64,000 nucleotides of DNA from NCBI GenBank assembly GCA_049514215.1, contig JBEKVI010000019.1, positions 9,573 through 73,572 of the forward strand. Reading direction: 5' to 3'. The translations under genes were made by a program, and so were the position numbers. The stretch comes from BOG-994 sp049514215. GTDB taxonomy: Bacteria > Pseudomonadota > Gammaproteobacteria > Burkholderiales > Burkholderiaceae_D. This document shows, piece by piece, positions 53,481-61,591 of this stretch; the stretch's first letter is position 1, and every line of letters starts with the position of its first letter. The notes below the pieces were generated by a model. That model saw nothing but the letters and a program-made list of their open reading frames with translations, was not told the origin of the DNA and ran no database searches.

Positions 53481-54041
53481 TTAGGCTGCCTTTTTGGCGC
53501 GAGCCGCGGCTTGACCAGCGGTCTTCACGGCGGCGTTGGTCGCTGCAGCAACATTCGCTTCAGCGATTTCGACGGCTTGCTTGGTCGCCTTGGTGAAGCT
53601 GTCATAGGCGGAGCTAGCAGCAGCGACGGCCGATTTCACCATCGCTACAGCAGTCTCCGAACCAGCCGGGGCGTTCTTCGAGGCGGTATCAATGAACGAG
53701 ACGAGCTTCTTGTTGGCATCAGCGACTTGCGATTCCGCTACGCGGGTGAACTCGGCTTGCGTCGCGCTGGCGATGTCATACAGGTGACGCGAGTAGGCGA
53801 CGGCCTTTTCGGCGCTCGGTTGCAGTTGCGAGGCGTGGAACGACAGCAGTTCTTGCGGATCCTTGACGGAAAGCAGGGACTTGGTCCGATCCACGGTTTC
53901 TTCCAGATTGGCGCGGGCTGCACTCAGATTGAGCTCGACAACCTTCTCAACGCTTTCGAAAGTGGTTTGGGCCAAAGCGAAGAACGTGTCGAGGTTCGCT
54001 TTGTAGGCGGCGGCAAATTGCTCGGGAGTAGCGGTAGTCAT
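53481..54041 (-). CDS. phaP: Phasin (PHA granule-associated protein)
   Basis: 186 residues, almost wholly helical and Ala/Lys/Glu-rich, ending in an AARAKKAA tail. TPEQFAAAYKANLDTFFALAQTTFESVEKVVELNLSAARANLEE is the standard betaproteobacterial phasin start. Phasins coat polyhydroxyalkanoate granules and control their size. AGAGGA precedes the ATG. Its promoter is well marked and flanked by two operator copies, so it is likely repressed by PhaR until granules form. Confidence 0.95.
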   Translation of the reverse strand: MTTATPEQFAAAYKANLDTFFALAQTTFESVEKVVELNLSAARANLEETVDRTKSLLSVKDPQELLSFHASQLQPSAEKAVAYSRHLYDIASATQAEFTRVAESQVADANKKLVSFIDTASKNAPAGSETAVAMVKSAVAAASSAYDSFTKATKQAVEIAEANVAAATNAAVKTAGQAAARAKKAA

Positions 54042-54112
54042 GGAAGAATCCTCTTTGGGGTATGAAGTTGGAAAATTAGTCTCGCGACGGTTGTTTTATC
54101 AGCGATGTGCAA

Positions 54113-54129
54113 TTGGTGCGTTGCAACAA
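54113..54129. promoter_or_regulatory. Operator copy A at the phasin promoter
   Basis: TTGGTGCGTTGCAACAA matches the upstream copy (54169-54185) at 15 of 17 bases. It covers the predicted transcription start of the phasin gene. A binding site for a repressor such as PhaR is the simplest reading. Confidence 0.6.
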
Positions 54130-54139
54130 TACGTATTGT
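54126..54139. promoter_or_regulatory. 14-bp palindrome over the phasin -10 element
   Basis: ACAATACGTATTGT is a perfect palindrome. It overlaps operator copy A on one side and most of the -10 hexamer TACAAT (minus strand) on the other, so a protein bound here would block the phasin promoter. Confidence 0.45.
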
Positions 54140-54162
54140 AGGCGCCCTTATTGAAATGTCAA
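54135..54162 (-). promoter_or_regulatory. Sigma-70 promoter of the phasin gene
   Basis: On the minus strand: TTGACA, a 16-base spacer, then TACAAT, a near-consensus strong promoter about 95 bases upstream of the phasin ATG. Both operator copies flank it. Confidence 0.75.
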
Positions 54163-54168
54163 GAGGTT

Positions 54169-54185
54169 TTGGTGCGTCGCACCAA
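54169..54185. promoter_or_regulatory. Operator copy B upstream of the phasin -35 element
   Basis: TTGGTGCGTCGCACCAA is the core of a perfect inverted repeat extending from 54167 to 54187. It lies 7 bases upstream of the -35 element and 56 bases, centre to centre, from copy A. Confidence 0.65.
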
Positions 54186-54386
54186 AATATTTCTCAAGCC
54201 CTCCATAATCCCATCTAACTTTCTGAAAACAAAACAATTTATCGTCGGCTGCCCCGGTCGGGCCCGGCGCGGCCGGCGACGCGCGACCATCTTACTGTGC
54301 CGCAGCAAAACCCCCTCGGCGGCGCGGCCGTAAAAGTCCCCATGCTAGACTCGATCGGGTTGCCCACCTGCCATGGATCGTCCTGC

Positions 54387-55328
54387 GTGCGTGCCTACTA
54401 TTGCGACGAATTTGTGCTGCCCCTTCCGCCTGGGCACCGATTTCCCATGCGAAAGTACAGCCTCACGCGCGAGCTGGTCGAGCGTAACCTGCCCGCTGTT
54501 AAGTTATGCGTTCCCCAGGCCGCCTCCAACGCGCAACTGGCCCTGGCCCACGCAAAGGACTACATCGAGAAAGTCGATTCTGGGCGCCTGTCGCAACAAG
54601 AGCAGCGCGAAGTGGGCTTTCCCTGGTCGCAGGAAATGGTCGCGCGCTCGCGCCGTTCGGTGGGGGCGACCATCAGCGCATGCCGCCGCGCACTATCGGA
54701 TGGCGTCTCGGTCAATCTGGCTGGCGGAACCCATCATGCCTATGCTGATAAGGGCAGCGGATTTTGCGTCTTCAATGACGCCGCGGTGGCGGCGCGCCAG
54801 ATGCAACTCGAGACCCTGGCCGGTCATGTCGCCATCGTCGACCTCGATGTGCACCAGGGTAACGGATCAGCTTCCATCTTCCATGACGACCCGAGCGTGT
54901 TCACCCTGTCGTTGCACGCGCAAGGAAACTTCCCCTTTCGCAAGGAAAGAAGCGATCTGGACGTCGCGCTTCCGGATGGGACCGGCGATGACGGCTACCT
55001 GGAGGCGCTTGGAGCTGCCCTGGCGGAACTGGACGACCGTTTCACCCCGGATCTCGTGATCTATCTGGCCGGGGCAGATCCCTACGAGGGCGATCGATTG
55101 GGGCGCCTGAAGCTTTCGATGCAAGGTCTTGCCAGTCGTGATCGGGCCGTGTTCGACTGGGCCGCGAGCCACGAGCTTGCCGTCGCTGTCGTCATGGCCG
55201 GAGGCTATGGACATCGCATCGAGGAGACGTGCGCGATCCACGAGCAAACGGTCGCGCTGGCCCTGGAATTTTTCGAAAGTCACGCACCACACCGATCGCA
55301 GTTTCCTCACTCTGCGATGAGCCCGTGA
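54387..55328 (+). CDS. Histone deacetylase-family (acetylpolyamine amidohydrolase-type) enzyme
   Basis: Zinc-dependent deacetylase of 313 residues from GTG 54387, which gives the usual start AYYCDEFVLPLPPGHRFPMRKY. An ATG at 54342 and a GTG at 54297 are in frame upstream. The catalytic region is GGTHHAYADKGSGFCVFND, zinc ligands are in DLDVHQGNG and AGADPYEGD. Bacterial members deacetylate acetylpolyamines, acetoin-related or unknown substrates. It overlaps the EamA gene by 4 bases (GTGA). Confidence 0.88.
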   Translation: MRAYYCDEFVLPLPPGHRFPMRKYSLTRELVERNLPAVKLCVPQAASNAQLALAHAKDYIEKVDSGRLSQQEQREVGFPWSQEMVARSRRSVGATISACRRALSDGVSVNLAGGTHHAYADKGSGFCVFNDAAVAARQMQLETLAGHVAIVDLDVHQGNGSASIFHDDPSVFTLSLHAQGNFPFRKERSDLDVALPDGTGDDGYLEALGAALAELDDRFTPDLVIYLAGADPYEGDRLGRLKLSMQGLASRDRAVFDWAASHELAVAVVMAGGYGHRIEETCAIHEQTVALALEFFESHAPHRSQFPHSAMSP

Positions 55329-56233
55329 CCCCGTCCAGCCGCCGACTGGTGCGACTTGCACCTTGCCTTTTCATCTTTATCTGGGCCTCGGGATACCTCG
55401 CTGCCAAGTACGCGCTTCCTTACGCCGAGCCACTCACGTTTCTATCGCTGCGCTATTTCGTGGTGGCGGGCATGATGTTGCTCGTAACCGTGGCCACCGG
55501 CTCGAACTGGCCGAGCTGTCCGTCGCAATACTTCCATATCAGTGTCGCCGGGATTTTGATCCAGGCGGGATACCTGGGTGGCGTCTGGTGCGCAATTGCG
55601 CTGGGAATGCCTGCGGGGATTGCGGCGCTCATTGTCAATTGTCAGCCGCTTTTGACCGCCATGTTTGCCCGTTCGGTCGGGGAAAAGGTGGGATTGCGCC
55701 AATGGGCGGGCCTTTTGCTCGGCCTGGCTGGCGTCGCTTTGGTCGTCTCGAACAAGGTCTCCACGACCGGACTGTCGACGCCTTCCATTGTGCTGTCAGT
55801 CTTCGCGCTCGTGGCGATCACCTCGGGAGTCCTCTACCAGAAGCGCTACTGTCCGGCGATCAATGCCCGCTCCGGACAGGTGATCCAGTTTGGCGCATCT
55901 TTCTTGGTGACGCTGCCTTTCGCACTCGTTCTTGAGGAAAACAATATCCAGTGGACGGGCGAATTTGTCGCCGCGCTCCTCTGGTCTGTGATCGTGCTCT
56001 CGGGCGTGGGCATGTCGCTGCTTTACTTCATGATCCGTAACGGCGCCGCGACCCAGGTTACGAGCTATCTGTATCTCGTACCGCCGGTCACGGCCATTCT
56101 GGCTTACGGGCTGTTTGGAGAAGTCCTCAGTCCGCTTGCCGTCTTAGGCATGCTTGTGACGGTGGCCGCGGTGGCGCTTGTCGTGCGCCCGCTTCGCTCG
56201 CCGCAGCCACGGCTCGATCCGGTCCGGCCGTGA
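55325..56233 (+). CDS. EamA/DMT-family exporter
   Basis: 302 residues from GTG 55325, with about ten hydrophobic segments in two EamA halves (~10-140 and ~155-290). WASGYLAAKYALPYAEPLTFLSLRY opens the first half; LYLVPPVTAILAYGLFGEVLSPLAVLG ends the second. The family exports amino acids and other metabolites; the substrate is unknown. It overlaps the upstream deacetylase by 4 bases. Confidence 0.88.
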   Translation: MTPSSRRLVRLAPCLFIFIWASGYLAAKYALPYAEPLTFLSLRYFVVAGMMLLVTVATGSNWPSCPSQYFHISVAGILIQAGYLGGVWCAIALGMPAGIAALIVNCQPLLTAMFARSVGEKVGLRQWAGLLLGLAGVALVVSNKVSTTGLSTPSIVLSVFALVAITSGVLYQKRYCPAINARSGQVIQFGASFLVTLPFALVLEENNIQWTGEFVAALLWSVIVLSGVGMSLLYFMIRNGAATQVTSYLYLVPPVTAILAYGLFGEVLSPLAVLGMLVTVAAVALVVRPLRSPQPRLDPVRP

Positions 56234-56245
56234 GAAAATAGGCCG

Positions 56246-56683
56246 ATGACCGCAAAGCCTGGCGTCAAGGACGACTACCCCCACCTGCACTCCATCACCA
56301 CCCGCTGGATGGACAACGATGCCTATGGACACGTCAACAATGTCGTGTACTACAGCTGGTTTGACACCATCGTCAACGAGTACCTGATCCGTCAAGGTGT
56401 CCTCGACGTGGTCAAGGGCGAGGTGATCGGACTGGTCGTGGAGACGCACTGCAACTATTTCCGCTCGGTTGCCTTTCCCGAATCCATTGTTGCGGGCCTG
56501 CGCGTGGCGCGCCTTGGAACGACCAGCGTGAAATACGAAATCGCCGTATTTCCAGGGAGCGAACACGAGGCCGCCGCCCAGGGTCACTTCGTCCATGTCT
56601 ACGTCGACCGAAGGTCGCGGCGTCCGACGGCGCTGCCCGCGGATTTGAAAAATGCGCTGTCCCCACTATTGGTGAACTCATGA
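56246..56683 (+). CDS. Acyl-CoA thioesterase, 4HBT hotdog family
   Basis: 145 residues. TRWMDNDAYGHVNNVVYYSWFDT carries the catalytic Asp and the DxxxHVNN motif of the FadM/YbgC-type hotdog thioesterases that release CoA from acyl-CoA esters. It follows the EamA gene by 12 bases and overlaps the nitroreductase gene by ATGA. The acyl substrate cannot be told from sequence. Confidence 0.9.
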   Translation: MTAKPGVKDDYPHLHSITTRWMDNDAYGHVNNVVYYSWFDTIVNEYLIRQGVLDVVKGEVIGLVVETHCNYFRSVAFPESIVAGLRVARLGTTSVKYEIAVFPGSEHEAAAQGHFVHVYVDRRSRRPTALPADLKNALSPLLVNS

Positions 56684-57387
56684 CACAAACGCCTCCCTCC
56701 CTGGCTGCCACACAGGTCGTCGACGAGGCCATTCGATCGCGGCGTTCGGTCCGCGCATTTCTGCCCGCCGAAGTGCCGCAACCGACCATTGTCGAGATTC
56801 TCGACGTGGCCGCGCGTGCACCTTCAGGGACCAATATCCAGCCCTGGCGCGTCTATGTGCTCACCGGATCCAGTAAGAAAGCCTTTTCTGCGAAGGTTCT
56901 GGCGGCCCACAACGATCCGGTCGCGCTTCTAGAACAGACCGAGGAATATGCCTACTATCCGCGCAAGTGGGTCTCGCCGTTCATCGAGCGCCGACGCAAA
57001 ATCGGATGGGACCTCTACGGGCTGCTCGGCCTCACCCGCGAGGACAAGGTCGGAATCCATGCACAGCACGGACGCAATTACGTGTTTTTCGATGCTCCGG
57101 TGGGTCTCTTGTTTACGATCGATCGGGTGCTCGAGCTGGGTTCGTGGCTGGACTACGGGATGTTCCTCGAGAACATCATGGTCGCTGCACGGGCTCGCGG
57201 GCTAGACACTTGCCCCCAGGCGGCTTTCACCCCGTTTCACCGAATCGTCAAGGAGCACCTGCAGCTTCCGGAGAACGAGAAATTCGTCTGCGGGATGAGT
57301 CTCGGATTCGCCGACCCGAGCCGCATTGAAAATTCGCTCGTGACCGAGCGTGAGCCCGCGGCGAAATTCACCACCTTCTTGGATTAG
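56680..57387 (+). CDS. Nitroreductase-family FMN oxidoreductase
   Basis: 235 residues. RSRRSVRAFLPAEVPQPTIVEIL and AARAPSGTNIQPWRVYVLTG form the FMN-binding start of the nitroreductase family; CGMSLGFADP near the C-terminus is also typical. Members reduce nitroaromatics, quinones or enals with NAD(P)H. It overlaps the thioesterase gene by 4 bases. Confidence 0.92.
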   Translation: MTQTPPSLAATQVVDEAIRSRRSVRAFLPAEVPQPTIVEILDVAARAPSGTNIQPWRVYVLTGSSKKAFSAKVLAAHNDPVALLEQTEEYAYYPRKWVSPFIERRRKIGWDLYGLLGLTREDKVGIHAQHGRNYVFFDAPVGLLFTIDRVLELGSWLDYGMFLENIMVAARARGLDTCPQAAFTPFHRIVKEHLQLPENEKFVCGMSLGFADPSRIENSLVTEREPAAKFTTFLD

Positions 57388-57443
57388 GTGAGGGGCCGCG
57401 GCGCACCGTTTTCTACTGGCACATCGGATCATTCGAGGATCGC

Positions 57444-58520
57444 ATGAGCGCTTATCAGATCGCGGCAATTCCCGGGGACGGGATCGGCAAGGAAGTCATG
57501 ATCGAGGGACTGCGGATCCTAGACGAAGTCAGCCGGAAGTTCTCCATCGCGATTGACATAACCCATATCGACTGGGCCAGCTGTGACTGGTACGAAAAAC
57601 ATGGGGCGATGATGCCCGACGACTGGTTTGACCAGCTCGTCAAGCGCGATGCCCTGTTTTTTGGGGCGGTAGGATGGCCTGCGACGGTACCCGATCATGT
57701 CTCACTGTGGGGATCGCTGATCAAGTTTCGGCGGGGGTTTGACCAGTATGTGAACCTGCGTCCGTGCCGGCTCATGCCCGGCGTTCCCTCGCCGCTGGCC
57801 AACCGCACGCCAGGTGATATCGATTTCATGGTCGTACGGGAAAACACCGAAGGAGAGTATTCGAGCGTTGGTGGTCGCATGTTCGAGGGATCCGACCGGG
57901 AGGTGGTCTTCCAGCAGGCCGTCTTCACGCGTCACGGCGTCGACCGGATACTCAAATTTGCATTCGAACTGGCGCAAAAGCGTCCGCGCCGGCATCTCAC
58001 CTCGGCCACGAAATCCAATGGCATCTCGATTACGATGCCTTATTGGGATGAGCGGGTCGTCGAGATGGCCCAACGCTATCCCGAAGTCCGGGTGGACAAG
58101 TTCCACATCGATATCCTTTGCGCGCAGTTCGTAGCCCATCCAGACTGGTTCGACGTGGTCGTCGCATCGAACCTTTTTGGCGACATCCTCTCGGATTTGG
58201 GCCCGGCGTGCACCGGCACCATCGGGATCGCCCCCTCGGCCAATATCAATCCGGAGCGTCAGTTTCCCTCCTTGTTCGAGCCCGTGCATGGATCGGCGCC
58301 CGATATCGCGGGCCAGGGCATTGCCAATCCCGTGGGGATGATCTGGTCGGCTTCGCTGATGCTCGAACACCTGGGCCAAGCCGCCGCCGCCGCCGCCGTT
58401 CTTGCGGCCATCGAAAAGGTGCTCGGGGACCCGCACGCGCCGCGCACGCGCGATATGGGGGGGCGTGCCGGCACGGCTGATCTGGGCAAGGCGATCGCCT
58501 CGCAGATCGCATGTGCGTGA
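57444..58520 (+). CDS. ttuC: Tartrate dehydrogenase-type (TtuC) beta-decarboxylating enzyme
   Basis: 358 residues of the isocitrate/isopropylmalate dehydrogenase family. IPGDGIGKEVMIEGL, VRENTEGEYSSVGGRM, TSATKSNGISITMPYWDE and FEPVHGSAPDIAGQGIANPVG are the family marks. The region IDWASCDWYEKHGAMMPDDWFD points to tartrate or malate dehydrogenase rather than LeuB. GAGG lies before the ATG. The exact substrate needs biochemistry. Confidence 0.88.
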   Translation: MSAYQIAAIPGDGIGKEVMIEGLRILDEVSRKFSIAIDITHIDWASCDWYEKHGAMMPDDWFDQLVKRDALFFGAVGWPATVPDHVSLWGSLIKFRRGFDQYVNLRPCRLMPGVPSPLANRTPGDIDFMVVRENTEGEYSSVGGRMFEGSDREVVFQQAVFTRHGVDRILKFAFELAQKRPRRHLTSATKSNGISITMPYWDERVVEMAQRYPEVRVDKFHIDILCAQFVAHPDWFDVVVASNLFGDILSDLGPACTGTIGIAPSANINPERQFPSLFEPVHGSAPDIAGQGIANPVGMIWSASLMLEHLGQAAAAAAVLAAIEKVLGDPHAPRTRDMGGRAGTADLGKAIASQIACA

Positions 58521-58767
58521 AATTACCTGTAAGTGCGGCTCGTCAGATCAAGGGAAAAGGTCAACAATCCGCGTTACCGGTCCGTTACTGTTGGACCGAG
58601 CGGACAAAACCGGCGGCGTGACGCCCCTGATTTTTGTCTCATAAAAGCATCATCGGGGTTAGGGGCTATCCAGATTTTGCGTTAACGATCGCTCCTAGGT
58701 CATTATTCTTGAACATTTTTTTTGTTTTGGTACACTACAACCCAGTTCTCACTGGAGGAGCCTGACC
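58521..58767. other. Intergenic gap with the pbpG promoter
   Basis: 247 bases. A GC-rich short hairpin followed by TGATTTTTGTC (about 58610-58640) could end ttuC transcription, but the stem is only 4-5 base pairs. The rest contains the promoter listed separately. Confidence 0.35.
58709..58736 (+). promoter_or_regulatory. Predicted sigma-70 promoter of the endopeptidase gene
   Basis: TTGAAC, a 16-base T-rich spacer, then TACACT. It would start transcription near 58743, about 25 bases before the GTG start, behind a GGAGGAG ribosome-binding site. Confidence 0.5.
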
Positions 58768-59817
58768 GTGCCTGCTTGCCGAGGAAAAACAATCACGACC
58801 TTGGTGCTAGCGCTTGTGGCGGCTTGGCTACCTGCGGCACCTGGGCAATCTCAAGCGGCGGATTCGGAAGGGTATCCGGCCCGTAAGCCGCAGCATTCCG
58901 TGGCGCCGACCCGACACCACCTCGTGCTCACCCGGGCGACGGTGCTTAAGACACGTCACATTGTGGCTCCCGAGCACCCGTCCATGGCGGCCCTGGAAGG
59001 ACTGCGGGGGGAAGAGGTGGGACCTCTGGGACTTCAATCGAGCGTTGCGCTCGTGATGGATGACAAGACCTCGGATGTCATCTTCTCCAAGCATTCGGAT
59101 GTCGCCTTGCCGATCGCCTCGATCACTAAGCTGATGACGGCACTGGTGGTCCTCGAAGCACGGCAGTCGCTCGACGAGCCGGTCGAGATCACAGACGAGG
59201 ATCTCGACACGGAAAAAAACACCACGTCACGCCTGATCGTTGGGACCATTCTTTCGCGACGCGATCTGATGCACCTGGCATTAATGTCTTCGGAAAACCG
59301 GGCGGCGCACGCGCTCTGCCGGAACTATCCGGGGGGCCTTATGGCGTGTCTTGAGGCAATGAACAACAAGGCCTTGCAACTGGGCATGCTAAGCACCCAC
59401 TTCAACGATCCAACCGGGCTGTCGAGCCAGAACGTGGCCAGTGCCGAAGATCTCGCCAAGCTGCTTAAGGCGGCGTCCGACAACGCCACGATTCGCGACT
59501 TTTCCACCGACGCGGGCTACACCGTCCCGGTTGGTCGACGCATGGTGGCCTTTCGCAATACCAATTCGCTCGTCTCCAATCCGGCTTGGGACATCGCAGT
59601 CCAAAAGACGGGCTATATCGTCGAGGCCGGCAAGTGCCTTGTTATGAAGGCGAAAATCGAAGGCAAGTCGGTCCTCATCGTGCTTTTGGATTCGGTCGGC
59701 AAATACACGCGCTTTGGCGACGCCAATCGGATCAAGAAGTGGATGGAAGCCAATCCCGCAGTCCTGACCACGACTCCTGCCCTCCCCAAGGCGGACCTGC
59801 CGCGCGTATCAAGCTAG
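58768..59817 (+). CDS. pbpG: D-alanyl-D-alanine endopeptidase (PBP7 type)
   Basis: 349 residues from GTG 58768 with GGAGGAG 7 bases upstream. A signal peptide (to SQAA) and a ~60-residue variable region precede the penicillin-binding domain: SITK (Ser118-Lys121), SEN (175-177) and KTG (280-282). It cleaves D-Ala-meso-DAP cross-links in peptidoglycan. LPRVSS ends the protein; there is no C-terminal amphipathic anchor as in PBP5. Convergent with the IclR gene. Confidence 0.93.
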   Translation: MPACRGKTITTLVLALVAAWLPAAPGQSQAADSEGYPARKPQHSVAPTRHHLVLTRATVLKTRHIVAPEHPSMAALEGLRGEEVGPLGLQSSVALVMDDKTSDVIFSKHSDVALPIASITKLMTALVVLEARQSLDEPVEITDEDLDTEKNTTSRLIVGTILSRRDLMHLALMSSENRAAHALCRNYPGGLMACLEAMNNKALQLGMLSTHFNDPTGLSSQNVASAEDLAKLLKAASDNATIRDFSTDAGYTVPVGRRMVAFRNTNSLVSNPAWDIAVQKTGYIVEAGKCLVMKAKIEGKSVLIVLLDSVGKYTRFGDANRIKKWMEANPAVLTTTPALPKADLPRVSS

Positions 59818-59838
59818 GTCAAAATCAAGAACGGCCGG

Positions 59839-60633
59839 CTAGGATGCTTCGGTCGCGCCGGGGGTCGCGTCTTCATATCCCAAAGCGCGCGAGATGCGTG
59901 CCGCCGTATCGGTCAATTCGCCCAACCAGGATTCCTGCAGGCGATCGGCAGGAGCCGAGAGCGACAGTCCGGCGACGAGCTTGCCAGTGTCGTCGCGAAT
60001 CCCGGCGGCCATGCAGCGCACCCCCAGTTCCAATTCTTCATTGTCGCGGGAGTAGCCGCGCGAGCGGACCAAAGCCAGTTCTCGATCGAGCCTCGCAAGC
60101 TCGGTGATGCTGTTTTGGGTGTGTCCGGCAAGTCCGGTGCGGGTGGCGTAGCTACGGACGTTTTTGGGCTCGTCTGCCGAAAGAAAAAGCTTGCCGACGG
60201 AGGTCAGGTGCAGGGGCGCACGCCCGCCGATGGCCCTGACCACCTGCATCCCGCTAAATTCATTGAAAGCGCGTTCGATGTAGACGATCTCGTCGCCTTG
60301 GCGCACCGAGAGATTCACGGTCTGGCCGGTGACTTTGTGCAGGTTGCGCATCAGTTCGAGGGCGGCCTCGCGGACGTTGATGCGTCCTTTAACCAGGTTG
60401 CCCAACTCAAGCAGCCGCATTCCGAGACGGTAATGGCCGGGATCGGTCCGATCGACAAAGCGCGCAATCACCATGTCGTTGAGGATTCGATGTGCCGTGG
60501 AAGGATGCAGTCCGGTCCCGCGCGACAATTCCTTCAGGCTCACGGGCTCACGGTTCTCAGCGAGTTTGTCGAGCAGCGCCATCATTCGCTCGATGACCTG
60601 GATAGCGGTTTTCTTGGAGGAAGAGTCGCTCAT
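59839..60633 (-). CDS. IclR-family transcriptional regulator
   Basis: 264 residues: winged helix-turn-helix (~12-75, VSLKELSRGTGLHPSTAHRILNDMV) and the IclR effector domain (QTVNLSVRQGDEIVYIERA, TSVGKLFLS, NEELELGVRCMAAGI). It is divergent from lutA, so it probably controls lactate utilisation and itself. In other bacteria the lut operon is usually controlled by a GntR-type regulator. Confidence 0.92.
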   Translation of the reverse strand: MSDSSSKKTAIQVIERMMALLDKLAENREPVSLKELSRGTGLHPSTAHRILNDMVIARFVDRTDPGHYRLGMRLLELGNLVKGRINVREAALELMRNLHKVTGQTVNLSVRQGDEIVYIERAFNEFSGMQVVRAIGGRAPLHLTSVGKLFLSADEPKNVRSYATRTGLAGHTQNSITELARLDRELALVRSRGYSRDNEELELGVRCMAAGIRDDTGKLVAGLSLSAPADRLQESWLGELTDTAARISRALGYEDATPGATEAS

Positions 60634-60787
60634 GGTGCGATGCGATAGAGATTTCTCTTTATATCACATCGTGAAAAATAATCCAGAGAGGCGGGTTGGG
60701 GGCCGGCAGGCCACAATGCCCTCAAGCGGGGCCTCGGGGCGAAAGGCGCATAATCCCGTGCTATCTAAGTCACTGAGTTGACGTGGA
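60634..60787. promoter_or_regulatory. IclR gene/lutA divergent promoter region
   Basis: 154 bases. An AGAGATTTCTCT dyad (60647-60658) and a TCACATCGTGA dyad (60664-60674) sit in an AT-rich patch close to the regulator start. Either could be an operator; I cannot set the promoter elements. Confidence 0.35.
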
Positions 60788-61525
60788 ATGAGCGCCAAGC
60801 CGAAAGTCGGTCTGTTTCTAACCTGCCTCGTCGATCTGGTCCGACCCGAGATCGGATTTTCAGCCCTGAAACTTTTGGAGCGCGCCGGCTACGACGTGGT
60901 CGTTCCAGAAGGCCAGACGTGTTGCGGACAACCCGCCTTTAACTCGGGGGACACGCCGCCTGCGCGAGCCTTGGCCGAGAAGTTCTTGGCGGAATTCGAG
61001 GTCTTCGACTACGTGGTTGTGCCCTCGGGGTCGTGCGGTGGCATGCTCAAGGTCCATTATCTGGAGCTGTTTGCCGACGATCCGTCCTTGAAGTCTCGCA
61101 TTGCAACCCTGTCGACCAAGATCTACGAGCTGACGGACTTCCTGTCGAGTGTTGCTGAAGTCAAGAACTTCTCAAGCGCGTTTTCCGCTCAGGTCACCTA
61201 TCACGACTGCTGCAGCGGACTACGCGAACTCGGTATCGCGGCCCAGCCGCGCATGCTTTTGGCCAGCGTTCCGGGAGTTCGCCTGACCGAAATGCAGGAC
61301 TGTCGTACCTGCTGCGGGTTTGGCGGCACGTTTTCGGTGAAATACGGGAACATCTCGACTGCCATCGTCGACGAAAAAATAAAGCATATTCATGAAAGTG
61401 GTGCAGAGGCCGTGGTCTTGGGCGATCTGGGCTGCATTCTCAACATCGAAGGTCGTCTCAGACGCACCGGGGATTTGCATACACGCGTTTTGCACATCGC
61501 CCAGGTTCTCTCGGGCGAGACGTAG
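60788..61525 (+). CDS. lutA: Lactate utilisation protein A (LutA/LldE)
   Basis: 245 residues with two cysteine-rich CCG domains: GQTCCGQPAFNSGD and SGSCGGM in the first, and YHDCCSGLREL with CRTCCGFGGTFSVKY in the second. These cysteines bind Fe-S clusters and place it in the LutA/LldE/YkgE group, the membrane-peripheral electron-transfer subunit of L-lactate oxidase. It starts the lutA-lutB pair, divergent from the IclR regulator. Confidence 0.93.
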   Translation: MSAKPKVGLFLTCLVDLVRPEIGFSALKLLERAGYDVVVPEGQTCCGQPAFNSGDTPPARALAEKFLAEFEVFDYVVVPSGSCGGMLKVHYLELFADDPSLKSRIATLSTKIYELTDFLSSVAEVKNFSSAFSAQVTYHDCCSGLRELGIAAQPRMLLASVPGVRLTEMQDCRTCCGFGGTFSVKYGNISTAIVDEKIKHIHESGAEAVVLGDLGCILNIEGRLRRTGDLHTRVLHIAQVLSGET

Positions 61526-61591
61526 GAGAGCGCCCCCGCTTTTTCGCGGGCACGGCGCACCGTTCGAAAACCGATTCCTGGCGGAGAAACA

